NCBI GenBank assembly: GCA_001839685.1
Contig: MLAK01000793.1
Location: 124,001 to 188,000 of the forward strand
Direction: 5' to 3'
Length of the DNA stretch: 64,000 bases
Source: Tritrichomonas foetus
Taxonomy: Eukaryota; Parabasalia; Tritrichomonadida; Tritrichomonadidae
Part shown: positions 51,576 to 61,336 of the stretch, piece by piece
Position numbering within the stretch: position 1 is the first letter of the stretch
Layout: each line of letters starts with the position of its first letter
Notes under the pieces: generated by a model
What the model saw: only the letters and a program-made list of their open reading frames with translations
Told to the model about the DNA's origin: nothing
Database searches by the model: none
Made by a program: the position numbers and the translations under genes

Positions 51576-52409
51576 TTAATGTGAAACACCCGAGAGTACA
51601 TATGTCATCTGAAGCATTGAAGTTGATGTTGCGAAATGAAGACGTATAAATTTTTTGTCATAGATGTATAAAATAGAAACAGTCGGTTGAAGTGCTTGAA
51701 CTTTCAATATTTTCATAAGCTTCTTCAAATCAACAGTAACATCGCATTCCACTAAATCTGTATCTTCAATCGATTGGCTGCTATTATCTGGGGCGCTCAT
51801 TTCTGGAAATCTAGTGTACACACTTACCATGCGTGTTTCACTTTCTACTCTGAATCCAACTTCATATTGGCCATTATCTACATTTCTGATTATTGAAATA
51901 GTTACATATTTATTAATATTATTTGCATTCGCACACCACGACGAGATTGATTTTATTGGTGGCAATCTTGCCATCATGGTTGGTGGCTCCCATTCTGGCT
52001 CAGCAAAGTGTTGGACAGCTTGTGGAGTTAATATCAAAATTGGGACCTTGTGTTCGAGTTGCTTTAAGGCGTCGAGACTGCGATGTGTAAATTGAAGAAA
52101 AATGAAATTATTGATTTGTGAAAGAATAATTCGAATTGATGAGGTATGATCCATTGTCAATGCTTGAGCCAGTTGGGATGCTTCAACCTTCATTGAAATC
52201 GTGTTTTCTTGTTTCGAAGTGACGCAGTATTTATTAAAGCAGCCGTTTGTTTCACATCCTGCCCAGATTCCTAAAGAATTGTCCATTGGAATACAAAATG
52301 AGAGTGAGTTTTCTGAGAAATGAAGAACTATATCGTCTTTCGAGTAGGATCTTAAAATAGCCGCAATTTTAGCCAGGAGGTCGGAAGTAATTTCAGCATG
52401 AAGTCTCAT
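51576..52409 (-). CDS. HUS1: Checkpoint clamp protein Hus1
   Basis: 277 residues, the normal Hus1 length (about 280). The start MRLHAEITSDLLAKIAAIL matches the family's MKFRAKI opening. Two PCNA-like halves follow, with Hus1-type stretches SLSFCIPMD, FNKYCV, ISMKVEASQLAQAL (Hus1 LxLxxxNLxxAL), LPPIKSIS, ECDVTVDLKKLMKIL and the final strand MLQMTYVLSGV. With Rad9 and Rad1 it forms the 9-1-1 clamp loaded at damaged DNA to activate ATR. No PCNA-style C-terminal interaction feature is expected. Start supported by an initiator 9 nt upstream. Confidence 0.86.
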   Translation of the reverse strand: MRLHAEITSDLLAKIAAILRSYSKDDIVLHFSENSLSFCIPMDNSLGIWAGCETNGCFNKYCVTSKQENTISMKVEASQLAQALTMDHTSSIRIILSQINNFIFLQFTHRSLDALKQLEHKVPILILTPQAVQHFAEPEWEPPTMMARLPPIKSISSWCANANNINKYVTISIIRNVDNGQYEVGFRVESETRMVSVYTRFPEMSAPDNSSQSIEDTDLVECDVTVDLKKLMKILKVQALQPTVSILYIYDKKFIRLHFATSTSMLQMTYVLSGVSH

Positions 52410-52414
52410 TATGA

Positions 52415-52420
52415 AAGTGA
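52415..52420 (-). promoter_or_regulatory. Initiator of HUS1
   Basis: Reads TCACTT on the minus strand, matching TCA+1-Y-W; predicted leader 9 nt. Only 89 bp separate the HUS1 and flippase start codons. Confidence 0.65.
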
Positions 52421-52498
52421 ACTTCCTTCTAAATTCATTTTTTCAATGAAATAAAATATGTTAACCACAATTTGTTAACCAATTGAAAAAAGAGATTG

Positions 52499-55400
52499 AT
52501 GAGTCATTTATTATTCAAAAAGTTTGTCATATCTATGAGATTCTACAGAAATATGAAAAATTATATTCATGAGGAGACAGTTGAGGCAGAAGATTTCAGA
52601 CAAGTACCCTCAACTACAGAATCACCGCATGAAGAAACACGCCTCTTTACTTTTTCAGCAAATCGAAATTTTCCATCAAATTTTATCACTCATCAAAAAT
52701 ACACGAAATTTAATATTATTCCGAAATTTTTGTTTTTACAATTTCGATTCTTCTTCAATTTCTTTTACCTCGTCATCACTCTCGTTGAAATTATTCCAGC
52801 TTTTCGAATTGGATTTTTAATTACTTACGTTTCGCCATTAGTTTTTGTATTGACTATTTCGTTTGTCAAAGAAGTGTGGGATGAGATTCAGCGAGCACGG
52901 AGAGACAAAGAATTGAATTCTCAGAGATATACCCTTATCACTGAAAATGGTCCCCAACAAATAGAATCACAAAATCTTTTGGTAGGCCATATTATTGAAG
53001 TTAATTCTGGTGATAGAGTGCCAGCGGACTTAATTTTATTGAGGACATCAGAAGAAGGAGGATCTGCTTTCATTAAAACAGACCAACTAGATGGTGAAAC
53101 AGATTGGAAATTGAGACGATCTTTAGGATTCACTCAAAATTGTGGTGATTTATTTCAATTCACAAATTTACGTTTTGAAATTGAATCACCTCGTGCAAAT
53201 ATTTACGATTTTAGTGGACGAGCAATGCTTGAACATCAAATTCATCCAATTGGTGTAGAATCTACTGTTTGGAGTAATACCGTTGTTGCTTGTGGTAAAA
53301 TTATTGGTGTTGTTGCTTATACGAGCACGGAAACGCGATCAGCAATGAATGCATCACCAGCGTCTGTTAAAGTTGGTGTTTTTGAGAGAGAAGTTAATAA
53401 GTTTTCATCTGTCTTATTCGCACTTTTATTTGTTGCTTCATTTATTGCAGCAGGAATTAATGGAGTTTCTAATAATTTTATAGTTTTACTTGTTAGATTT
53501 GTTTTATTGTTTTCTTTTATTATTCCGATTTCTATGAGGGTAAATCTTGATTTATCAAAACTAATTTTTGCTTCAAGAGTTGGTCATGATGATCAGATTG
53601 AAGGAGCAATCATTCGAAATTCAAATCTTCCTGAAGAATTAGGAAGAATTCATTTTTTGTTCACTGATAAAACTGGAACATTAACTAGAAATGAAATGGA
53701 ATTCAAAAAAATGCAATATGATAATGTTGTTTTAGATGGAAATTCGACAAATCCACCTCATCCAATGTCTCTTCTAGCTTTAGCTTTATGCCATTGTGTC
53801 AACGTAACTGAAGATGGATTTCAAGCTTCATCACCTGATGAAATCGCGCTTGTCAAACATGCATCTAAAATTGGGTATAAACTTGTTGCACGAAATGATG
53901 ATTTCATTGATCTTGAAATTTCCAATAGTTCACTTTCAAGCAATCCTTTGTCTGAAAATCGAAAACCAGGAAATATTGGAAATGTGATCGAAAGGTTTGA
54001 AATCTTAGCGACTCTTCCATTTTCATCTGTTTGGAGCCATATGGGAATTGTTTTGAGAAACGAAAAATATGGAAGTTTCATTGTTGTTAAAGGAGCTGAT
54101 GCTTCAATTTCAACTATGTGTCCGCCAAGTGAATGGTTAGATGAAGTTGTTGGGAACTTAGCACGTGAAGGTTTAAGAACTTTGGTGTTTGCTTATAAAA
54201 GTTTGAATAACGAAGAAGTTGAAGAATTCTTAAAGAACTTCCAAGCTGCTTCAAGTTCAGTAATTAATCGATCTGATAATATTTTAAAGAGTTTTACTCA
54301 AATTTGTACAAATATGGAAATTCTTGGTGTTACTGGTGTTGAAGATAAACTTCAAGAAAACGTTCCAGAAACTTTAGAAGCACTTGAAGCTGCAAAAATT
54401 AAAGTTTGGATGCTCACTGGTGATAAAATGGAAACTGCAATTTGTATCGCATTATCATCCAGACTTTTTACTCGAGACATGTCATATAAAATCATACGTT
54501 CACTTTCAGATTTAGTTGATTGTATGAATTTAAGCTCAGTTCCACCTTTAGTTATTGACGGAAGAGCGATACAATGGAATCTTTTACCAGAATTCTTAAA
54601 TGTCATTTTAAAGTCACCAGCAGTTGTAGTTTGTCGTTGTTCACCTTCACAAAAAGAAACAGTTGTTAAGTCTGTTATGAAAAGCACTGAATATGTAACT
54701 TGTGCAATTGGTGATGGAGGAAACGATGTATCAATGATTCAGGCATCATCAATTGGTATTGGAATTGTTGGAAAAGAAGGAAAACAGGCTTCATTATCAG
54801 CTGATGTTTCAATTAATTCATTTTGTCATCTTCAAAGACTTTTGTTTTGGCATGGCGCAAATTGTTATAAGCATTCTGCTCGTTTAGCACAATTTGTGAT
54901 GCATAGAGGTGTAATAATGACTGTTACACAAGCTATATATTCACTTTTATTCAATGTTGTTCCATCACCATTATATAATGATTGGTTAATGATGGGATTT
55001 GCAACATTTTTCACATCATGCCCAGTTTTTTCATTAATTTTTGATTGGTTTATTGATGAAAAGACTGTTATTGCATTTCCTGAATTATATGTTCCTTGTC
55101 AAAAAGGGAGATTTTTTTCTCCAAAAACATTTATTAATTGGATTTGTTTGGCAATTTATCAAGGTGGGGCAATTATTCTTGTAACTGTTACTGTTTTTGG
55201 AATTGAAGGGATTGATGAAAGACATTTACAATCAATTTCTTTTACTGCTTTAATTTTAACTGAACTTGTTCTTATTGCAATAGAAGTTAATCATTTTAAT
55301 ATTATTTCAATTCTTTCTGAAATGTCATCTTTACTTATTTATGTTTTAACTATGTTCATTCTAACTGATGCATTTGATATTCCATTTATTATGACTATGG

Positions 55401-55552
55401 AGTTCTTCTGGAAAATATTCTTATTAACGCTGATCTGCATTGCCCCTTTGTTGCTTTATGTTGGATTCAAGAAGTTATTAAATCCAACACATGAAGAATT
55501 ACTGAAACCATCCTATGATCAGCAAGCGGAATCTAATTTTTATATCTTATAA
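52499..55552 (+). CDS. P4-type ATPase (phospholipid flippase), Neo1/ATP9 class
   Basis: 1017 residues from the first ATG. The actuator motif is KTDQLDGETDWKLRRS (about 190-206); the TDQLDGETDWK form is the hallmark of the Neo1/ATP9 class. The phosphorylated Asp is D390 in DKTGTLTRNE. Other motifs are the ASSPDE of the nucleotide domain, the hinge GDGGNDVSMIQAS (D739/D743) and GKEGKQASLSADVSI. About ten membrane helices are placed as usual, with the FFNFFYLV start typical of P4. These pumps flip aminophospholipids to the cytosolic leaflet in Golgi and endosomes and, unlike other P4 pumps, do not need a CDC50 subunit. Confidence 0.95.
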   Translation: MSHLLFKKFVISMRFYRNMKNYIHEETVEAEDFRQVPSTTESPHEETRLFTFSANRNFPSNFITHQKYTKFNIIPKFLFLQFRFFFNFFYLVITLVEIIPAFRIGFLITYVSPLVFVLTISFVKEVWDEIQRARRDKELNSQRYTLITENGPQQIESQNLLVGHIIEVNSGDRVPADLILLRTSEEGGSAFIKTDQLDGETDWKLRRSLGFTQNCGDLFQFTNLRFEIESPRANIYDFSGRAMLEHQIHPIGVESTVWSNTVVACGKIIGVVAYTSTETRSAMNASPASVKVGVFEREVNKFSSVLFALLFVASFIAAGINGVSNNFIVLLVRFVLLFSFIIPISMRVNLDLSKLIFASRVGHDDQIEGAIIRNSNLPEELGRIHFLFTDKTGTLTRNEMEFKKMQYDNVVLDGNSTNPPHPMSLLALALCHCVNVTEDGFQASSPDEIALVKHASKIGYKLVARNDDFIDLEISNSSLSSNPLSENRKPGNIGNVIERFEILATLPFSSVWSHMGIVLRNEKYGSFIVVKGADASISTMCPPSEWLDEVVGNLAREGLRTLVFAYKSLNNEEVEEFLKNFQAASSSVINRSDNILKSFTQICTNMEILGVTGVEDKLQENVPETLEALEAAKIKVWMLTGDKMETAICIALSSRLFTRDMSYKIIRSLSDLVDCMNLSSVPPLVIDGRAIQWNLLPEFLNVILKSPAVVVCRCSPSQKETVVKSVMKSTEYVTCAIGDGGNDVSMIQASSIGIGIVGKEGKQASLSADVSINSFCHLQRLLFWHGANCYKHSARLAQFVMHRGVIMTVTQAIYSLLFNVVPSPLYNDWLMMGFATFFTSCPVFSLIFDWFIDEKTVIAFPELYVPCQKGRFFSPKTFINWICLAIYQGGAIILVTVTVFGIEGIDERHLQSISFTALILTELVLIAIEVNHFNIISILSEMSSLLIYVLTMFILTDAFDIPFIMTMEFFWKIFLLTLICIAPLLLYVGFKKLLNPTHEELLKPSYDQQAESNFYIL

Positions 55553-56052
55553 ATTATCTATCTTTTTTGTTTATCAACATAAAAACTGTTATTATTTTTA
55601 TATTATATTATATTATATTATTATTTTTCAGAGATTGTTTTTCTCCTTTTGATTTGTAACAAATCATTAAAAAGATTGTGGAATGAATTGAGAAACGGAA
55701 AAGGGAGAGATGTCAATTAACCGAATCGATTTTCACATGATGATATTTTTATTCTTTCTTATGATGAATATCAATATTATTAACTATTTATATATGTGCT
55801 TAATGTTTTCATAATTTTAAATCTAAAAACTTCATTCATAATTTCGTGATTTGCATGATCAATTGAGAAAGAAATCTATTCAAACTCACATAAAATTTTC
55901 AGAAAACAATATGGTCAAATGCCGAGTGATTACATTGAAAAATATTGTCATATGACTATTTTTCTTTATATTTTGTTAGCCTCATACAAAATTTCAATAA
56001 TGTGTCAAAAGATGGTCATTGAAAAATCTTTCAATACGCTCACTTAATAAAA
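55553..56052. other. Spacer, nothing recognised beyond the Myb initiator
   Basis: 500 bp, with a short TATTA microsatellite around 55594-55622 and no gene. Confidence 0.5.
56040..56045 (+). promoter_or_regulatory. Initiator of the Myb gene
   Basis: TCACTT, matching TCA+1-Y-W; predicted leader 11 nt. Confidence 0.68.
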
Positions 56053-56547
56053 ATGAGTGAATCCAAAACAACAAGGAAAAGATTTTCTATAGAAGAAGAT
56101 AATCAGTTAAAAGAGATCATTGATCAAATTGGATCAAAGAACTGGGTTGAAGTCGCTAAGAGAATGTCAGGTCGAACTGCACAACAATGCCGTGATCGAT
56201 ATAGCAATTACTTATTCAAAGAAATAAGTACAAATGCATTTTCACCTGAAGAAGATTCTATCATTATACAGAAATTTTGTGAAATCGGTCCCAAATGGGT
56301 GACAATATCCAAGTGCCTAAAAGGACGAAGTGGAAATAATGTCAAAAATAGATGGTATAAATGCTTGAATAAAATGGCAAGGTCAGGTTTTGCACAAAGA
56401 GGAAATTCAATAATCACAAGAAAATCTGATGTAAATGTTATTTCTCATTTTGAAACTATGGATGAGCCTCCATTAGTTTCAGAAATCACATGGATTGATG
56501 ATGATCTTGATAAATTTTTCGATTGGAATCAAATTAATATTCAATAA
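56053..56547 (+). CDS. R2R3 Myb-like DNA-binding protein
   Basis: 164 residues. Two SANT/Myb repeats occupy about 8-57 (RFSIEEDNQLKEIIDQIGSKNWVEVAKRMSGRTAQQCRDRYSN, split here only by description) and 58-108 (AFSPEEDSIIIQKFCEIG ... WVTISKCLKGRSGNNVKNRWYK). The spaced tryptophans are replaced by Phe at the first position of each repeat, as is common in protist Mybs, and the recognition helices QQCRDRYSN and NNVKNRWYK are intact. The short C-terminus is acidic (WIDDDLDKFF) and might activate transcription. Small R2R3 Mybs are an expanded family in trichomonads and regulate iron- and stress-responsive genes. Confidence 0.93.
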   Translation: MSESKTTRKRFSIEEDNQLKEIIDQIGSKNWVEVAKRMSGRTAQQCRDRYSNYLFKEISTNAFSPEEDSIIIQKFCEIGPKWVTISKCLKGRSGNNVKNRWYKCLNKMARSGFAQRGNSIITRKSDVNVISHFETMDEPPLVSEITWIDDDLDKFFDWNQINIQ

Positions 56548-57233
56548 AAATCGGTCTGATATTGAGAAGCTTTTAGCTCGGGTAAAACGATATAGATAAT
56601 ATAACAGTAAAATATTATTAGGAAATGATTCTTTTATTTTTCACAATACATGACATGGCATGAAGGTTTTTGTTTTATCACATATCCCATATCTTCATAT
56701 CTTTTTTTTATTAAGTTAACAAATTCATTATTCGCAAATAATAATAGGGATAAAGAGCCCAAATGATATTGTTATAACAAATATACTGAATTCAAAAAGC
56801 ATTGGGTTCCTAAGATTGATCAATCATCAAGAGAAAAAAGTCAAGCAAATTATTTTAAAAAGTTAATATTTTATTAACAAACATAAATACATTCGGTGAA
56901 CATTTTCGCCATTCACGAAAAACAAAGAAAGAACCCGAATCAGTTTTTTTCCCCTACATTCAGAATCACTTTGAAAAGTTACACAGATCATCTATTAAAA
57001 TCACTGCATTATTTCCTTGCCTTTAATTTTTTTCTTTCTTCGGCGAAAAAAAAATTATTATAATAACATTCCATATGGTACTTCATAATATTCTGAAAAA
57101 GCCCACCACCACAAAACATAAATATCTTTTATATATATATGCATATAAATTAGATATGAAAAGGAATCAAAAGATAGAGTGGGGGAAAAAATGTTGAAAA
57201 TTCTAAAAAAATATAAATATAAATATAAAATCA
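56548..57233. other. Convergent spacer, nothing recognised
   Basis: 686 bp between the Myb and nucleoporin 3' ends; AT-rich, no gene or clear repeat. Confidence 0.5.
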
Positions 57234-58304
57234 TTATGGTGGTGGTGAATCAATTAATTTGGACCTTCCTTTTTGTGGTGCTGTTGGAGTAACATTTCCT
57301 GCAAAACCAGAGAAACCTTCGCCAGTTGCACGCGTCTGCACAGGCGTAAAATTTCCTTTATCTTGAGGCGTCGCCAAAAGCGAATTTTGGGCCGATGAAG
57401 CAACCATTTTGTTTGTGGCACCAAAGCTTTGTGAAATTGAATTGTTTGTTCCAAAATTGGCTTTTGGCTGACCACCACCAAACATGTTTGAAGTTCCAGT
57501 TCCAAATGAAAAATTGGAAGTTTGTTGTTTTGGCTTCATGAACTTAGAGGAGTCTGTGTGCCTTTTTTCCAAGTTTCTTTTTCGTTCATCTTGGTGGGAT
57601 GAATAATCGGCAATTAATTGATCAGTTAGGGACATTTCTGTTGAATCATCTTTTGAAAGATTTCTTGAGCAGTTGAAAGAATTTTTAGTTAATAAATATT
57701 TTTCAACTTTTTGTCTAACAAATTCTGTGCGTTCTTGAAGTTCACAAATCTTTGAGGAGCACCTCAGAATCGCATTGTGCTGATTTTGGCATGACAGAAT
57801 TATATCATTCGTTTGAATATCATTAAAAAAGGCATGGGACTGTCTCAAATCTGTGATGTTTTCAATTGATTCGATTGCTTCTTTAATGATTTCAGATTTT
57901 CGTAATAAATTATTGAAATAATCGCGAACGAATATTTTCTTTTTACGATGATCAGCTGTAATTGCGGCTAATACGTTTCTCATTTCTTCGAGTTCTGAGC
58001 GATAGGCAAGGACTTCATTTTTTCCATAATCGACTTCTCCTGATAAATTATATAAATTTTCGCAGGTTAAGGATTTAATCGAATTTTCCAGATCGCAAAT
58101 TGAATTTTCAAAAGTTTCTGTTTCGTCTGATTTTTCGGAATTCGCGTAAAGTTTTGAAATGTCGTAAATTTCGACAAGCATTTTTTGCACTTCTGGCGGT
58201 GCTGCCGAGAGGAGGTCGCTTTCGTTGCAGAATGGGTTTTCTGTATTAGGCATTGAAAAGTTAAAGCCCCCTGATTGGAGTGGAGCTTGAAATGAGAAAT
58301 TCAT
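57234..58304 (-). CDS. FG nucleoporin, Nup58/p45-like central channel subunit
   Basis: 356 residues. A short F-rich N-terminus (NFSFQAP, GGFNFSMP) precedes a helical core of about 220 residues (30-250) predicted as coiled coil. The C-terminus has scattered FG-type motifs: FSFGTGTSNMFGGG, ANFG, SFGATNK, GFSGFAGN. FG repeats on both sides of a helical core is the arrangement of Nup58/p45 in the Nup62 complex that fills the pore channel. Repeats are few, so this is a small FG protein. Upstream (58329-58349) two copies of the GGTCAA motif lie 25-45 nt from the start codon. Confidence 0.65.
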   Translation of the reverse strand: MNFSFQAPLQSGGFNFSMPNTENPFCNESDLLSAAPPEVQKMLVEIYDISKLYANSEKSDETETFENSICDLENSIKSLTCENLYNLSGEVDYGKNEVLAYRSELEEMRNVLAAITADHRKKKIFVRDYFNNLLRKSEIIKEAIESIENITDLRQSHAFFNDIQTNDIILSCQNQHNAILRCSSKICELQERTEFVRQKVEKYLLTKNSFNCSRNLSKDDSTEMSLTDQLIADYSSHQDERKRNLEKRHTDSSKFMKPKQQTSNFSFGTGTSNMFGGGQPKANFGTNNSISQSFGATNKMVASSAQNSLLATPQDKGNFTPVQTRATGEGFSGFAGNVTPTAPQKGRSKLIDSPPP

Positions 58305-58328
58305 TTAGTTTGCATTAAAAAGGATTTG

Positions 58329-58349
58329 ATTGACCTTTTTTTGACCTTA
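58329..58349 (-). promoter_or_regulatory. Paired GGTCAA motif upstream of the nucleoporin gene
   Basis: On the plus strand ATTGACCTTT (58329-58338) and TTTGACCTTA (58340-58349) lie in tandem; on the gene's sense strand they read AAGGTCAA twice, 25-45 nt before the ATG. The same motif occurs before several other genes in this window. Confidence 0.4.
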
Positions 58350-58604
58350 CATATTTCTTTCAGGCCAATTAAAGAACAGATCTTCTATCAAATTTCTGGA
58401 AAAGAAGAGAATTGAATAATTCAGATAATTCGTTTGAAATTTGAAGTTGATACAAGGAATTTTGAATACACATATTCGATCAATTACAATTCAAAAAGTT
58501 TTTTATATGAGAAATATTTTCAACTTTTCACTCGAAATGTGATATAAAAAATATAATATTAGATTTTATCTGTACGTTAAGCCCAATCATTTTTTACAAT
58601 TCCT

Positions 58605-58609
58605 TCACA
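58605..58609 (+). promoter_or_regulatory. Initiator of the borealin-like gene
   Basis: TCACA fits TCA+1-Y-W with a 5-nt leader; TCATTT at 58587-58592 would give 23 nt. One of the two is probably the start. Confidence 0.55.
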
Positions 58610-58611
58610 CA

Positions 58612-59145
58612 ATGGAGAACAGCGATGCTGAAGCAAATTCTTTAATTCAAGAGTTCGACCAAGAAGTCGACAAACGATGCAAAATGATCAGATCAAGCGC
58701 TGAGAACACAAGTGATAACATGAGGAATGCACTTGGATTAATTCTCGGATCGATTCCAGAGTGTGTCCGCAAAATGCCATTAAAAGCACTTGTGCAGAAC
58801 TTCAATGGAGATATTCAAGCAGCCACAGCATACTTCTGCCCGAAGGGACATGCTGGCAGCAAATCTCCACGATCGAAGAAAGGCTCAAAGCGAAATCTTC
58901 CACTCACACAGACAATGTCGTTATCAGATTTACTTAAACAGCAAGCAGCAACAGCAGCGGGGCTTCCACCACCTGCCCCAAGGACGCCAACCAAAATGTC
59001 GAGTACCGGAAATCTTCGAACTCCAACAAAAACGTCACGTGGAACACCAAGCTCTGGCTCAAAGTCACCAATGCAGTCTTCGTCAGCTAAAGTTCCAAGA
59101 AGTTCACCAAGGACTCCTACACATTCCGGCAAGAAATTCTTTTAA
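58612..59145 (+). CDS. Borealin-like protein (Nbl1/borealin N-terminal domain)
   Basis: 177 residues. Residues 10-70 (LIQEFDQEVDKRCKMI ... NALGLILGSIPECVRKMPLKALV) follow the Nbl1/borealin N-terminal pattern: an acidic FDxEV start, a long helix, then a hydrophobic-Pro-x-x-hydrophobic-R-x-M step. That helix bundles with survivin and INCENP in the chromosomal passenger complex. The tail (85-177) is basic, disordered and full of SP/TP sites (RTPTKMS, RTPTKTS, GTPSSGS, KSPMQS, RTPTHS), as expected for a substrate of mitotic kinases. Length fits a small borealin. The identification is from pattern, so a different small nuclear protein is possible. Confidence 0.58.
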   Translation: MENSDAEANSLIQEFDQEVDKRCKMIRSSAENTSDNMRNALGLILGSIPECVRKMPLKALVQNFNGDIQAATAYFCPKGHAGSKSPRSKKGSKRNLPLTQTMSLSDLLKQQAATAAGLPPPAPRTPTKMSSTGNLRTPTKTSRGTPSSGSKSPMQSSSAKVPRSSPRTPTHSGKKFF

Positions 59146-59336
59146 TTATTGATTAAACTTTTATATACAGTTATCATCCTAAAATCATGATTAGTTAACC
59201 ATCTCAATTTCTTTTGCTTTTTCTCAATTTCTATTACTTTTTCTTCTCAAAATTGCATCTATTTTATTGCGAAATTCTTATCAAATTGGAATCGAATGAG
59301 TTAACTTTTTGAATAGATTCATCAATGAATACGTTT

Positions 59337-59346
59337 AAAGGTCAAT
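59337..59346 (+). promoter_or_regulatory. AAAGGTCAAT motif upstream of the Spt20-like gene
   Basis: Copy of the recurrent motif, 34-43 nt before the start codon at 59380. Confidence 0.4.
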
Positions 59347-59379
59347 TTGAAGGTTAATCAAAAATAAACCATCAAAAAA

Positions 59380-60285
59380 ATGAAAATGAATCGAATTCAT
59401 TTCTTTTTACCAAAAGATAGGATAGACACCGAAATTCAAACCTATTTCGATAAGAATCCACGCAGTTCACAGATTTCACTCTACGAGAAAGCCCATCGTG
59501 AGACCCAAAAAATGTGCTACCTAAATTATAATGGTGATACCCAAACTGAGATGGAAAGGATTTTAATCGCAAGTTTCTTTCCAAATGTCGAATTTTGCCT
59601 CACGCAGTTGCAAGATGAAAATTTTGATGTATTGACACCGCCCAAAAATCAGTATCACGATTCAAATGTCGAGCTTTCATTAGAATTTTATGAAGATAGT
59701 TTTACAGCCAAAAATTTACAGAATCATAAAACATTCACATTTCATTACGATTCGCAATCAGAAGCTCTTGTTCGATCTATTCAATTTTCAGTCGTCGATA
59801 AGCCATTATTAACTTTACTGGAGAGATTGGAAGTTTCGAATTTCATTGACGGAAATATTATTATCGAAGTGATCGATTATCGATTTTTACCTGAACTGAG
59901 AAAACGAATAAAATTGAAAATAAGTTACGAAGTTTTACAAAGTATGTTCGATCAGGCCGATTTGCAGTATGATGATATATTAGAATCTGAGAGTCAAATG
60001 TTGTTGAGTTTCCGTCCAATTATATGCACAGATCCATCACCTGATGTTTCCAGAATGAGTAGCTTCAATGATTTCCGCCAAAAAATGTGGTGCCAGCCGA
60101 GTTCGATTTTATCAAAAAATCATGAAACAATCACATCAAAAAATGATTTTTCACATAACATTTCACATGTCACTCAACCTAAAAAGATTGAAACAAAGCC
60201 GCTTCGGGAAAAAATCATTATACCTGAAGTAATTACTTCATTATCCACATCAAAAGGATTTTCCATCAATTTCAATAATATGTAA
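59380..60285 (+). CDS. Spt20-like protein (SAGA coactivator subunit)
   Basis: 301 residues. The core (about 25-200) has the Spt20 layout: SLYEKAHRETQ near the N-terminus, then strands (VELSLEFYEDSF ... FTFHYDSQSEAL), and the diagnostic NFIDGNIIIEVIDYRF (about 153-168), equivalent to the conserved 'F-x-x-G-x-x-x-x-E-V-x-D-Y-R' of Spt20. After this comes a helical segment and a polar, probably disordered C-terminus. Spt20 holds the SAGA histone-acetyltransferase coactivator together. The neighbouring convergent gene is a bromodomain protein. The family call rests mainly on one motif. Confidence 0.62.
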   Translation: MKMNRIHFFLPKDRIDTEIQTYFDKNPRSSQISLYEKAHRETQKMCYLNYNGDTQTEMERILIASFFPNVEFCLTQLQDENFDVLTPPKNQYHDSNVELSLEFYEDSFTAKNLQNHKTFTFHYDSQSEALVRSIQFSVVDKPLLTLLERLEVSNFIDGNIIIEVIDYRFLPELRKRIKLKISYEVLQSMFDQADLQYDDILESESQMLLSFRPIICTDPSPDVSRMSSFNDFRQKMWCQPSSILSKNHETITSKNDFSHNISHVTQPKKIETKPLREKIIIPEVITSLSTSKGFSINFNNM

Positions 60286-60853
60286 ATTGATTGTATAGCC
60301 TCTTCATTAATTGACCAAATGTCAAGCGAGTAATTCAAATTCACCTTTAGAATTGACCAAGCTTGATTGATTGTCATCTTGATCAAGTTTGGTCATTATG
60401 CAAATGCATAAAATCATTTAGTTTAAATTTAAATTTGAAAATTGCTTTTGTGATTGTTTAGAAGCTGCAGATATTTTTGATATGATTTTTTTTGTATATT
60501 AATGTGTAATAAAGATTTAATATTAAAATATTATTATATTATTGTTTTTTGAATGATACCCTTGAATACATTCCTAATAATCGCATCTTGAAATCAGAAA
60601 TTATTTATCTCCGAAACGCGAATTCGGCCGATAAAAATAAAGCTGAAAACACATCAAATCTTCATTCTTAGGTATTCATGTAATTCTGCATTCACGAAAA
60701 CGAAAAAGAAATTTGAAATAATATTTCGATCGAAAAAAGATCATAAAAGTAGCCAGAAATACCCAAAAACATAGTTTTCACATAAATTTTGATTCTTTTA
60801 TTGAATTAATTCGTCCAATAATGACCTAAAATATTATAATATTCTCATTTTAT
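60286..60853. other. Convergent spacer, nothing recognised
   Basis: 568 bp between Spt20-like and bromodomain 3' ends; no gene or repeat seen. Confidence 0.5.
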
Positions 60854-61336
60854 TCACTCCTCTGCTGCTTGGTGATCTTCATCACTTTCCGCAGTTGTTG
60901 ACAGTTTTCCGTTCGGATCGAGTTCGGCAGGCGGATGAGATAAAACTTCGAGTAATTTTTTCGTTGTTCTCTGAATTTTTCCAGTCCAATCTTCTTCCTG
61001 GGTCGATGGGAAGCGCTTCATCTTTTCCTTGAACCAAAGAGCTGCTTCCATTGCCATGTGGGTGAAAAGCGTATCTTCTCCGTTATATGTTTTCGCGTTC
61101 TCCCAAATCAGGTTCACATCATGTTCCCATGATTGGATTGTGTCGTATTCGTTGCTGTTTAGCTTTCGTTTGACTTCGGCAAGGGCCATCGGATTTTTAA
61201 TATATTCGAAATAATCTGGCGCTCCATCTCGCTCAGGATCGACCATTTCGATGAATGGGGAGCAAATGGGCCACGCTATCAACTTGTCTGTGATTTCCAA
61301 GCACTTTGTTTGCTGGAATTTGGATAATCTGGACAT
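60854..61336 (-). CDS. Single-bromodomain protein
   Basis: 160 residues, mostly one bromodomain (about 8-112). The ZA loop has PDYFEYIKNPMAL (equivalent to the usual P-x-Y-x-x-x-I-x-x-P-M) and the BC loop ENAKTYNGED carries the acetyl-lysine-binding Asn in YN. The C-terminus is short and acidic. It should read acetylated histone tails. Stand-alone bromodomain proteins of this size are common in trichomonads and may act as subunits of chromatin complexes. The residues needed for acetyl-lysine binding are all present. Confidence 0.92.
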   Translation of the reverse strand: MSRLSKFQQTKCLEITDKLIAWPICSPFIEMVDPERDGAPDYFEYIKNPMALAEVKRKLNSNEYDTIQSWEHDVNLIWENAKTYNGEDTLFTHMAMEAALWFKEKMKRFPSTQEEDWTGKIQRTTKKLLEVLSHPPAELDPNGKLSTTAESDEDHQAAEE

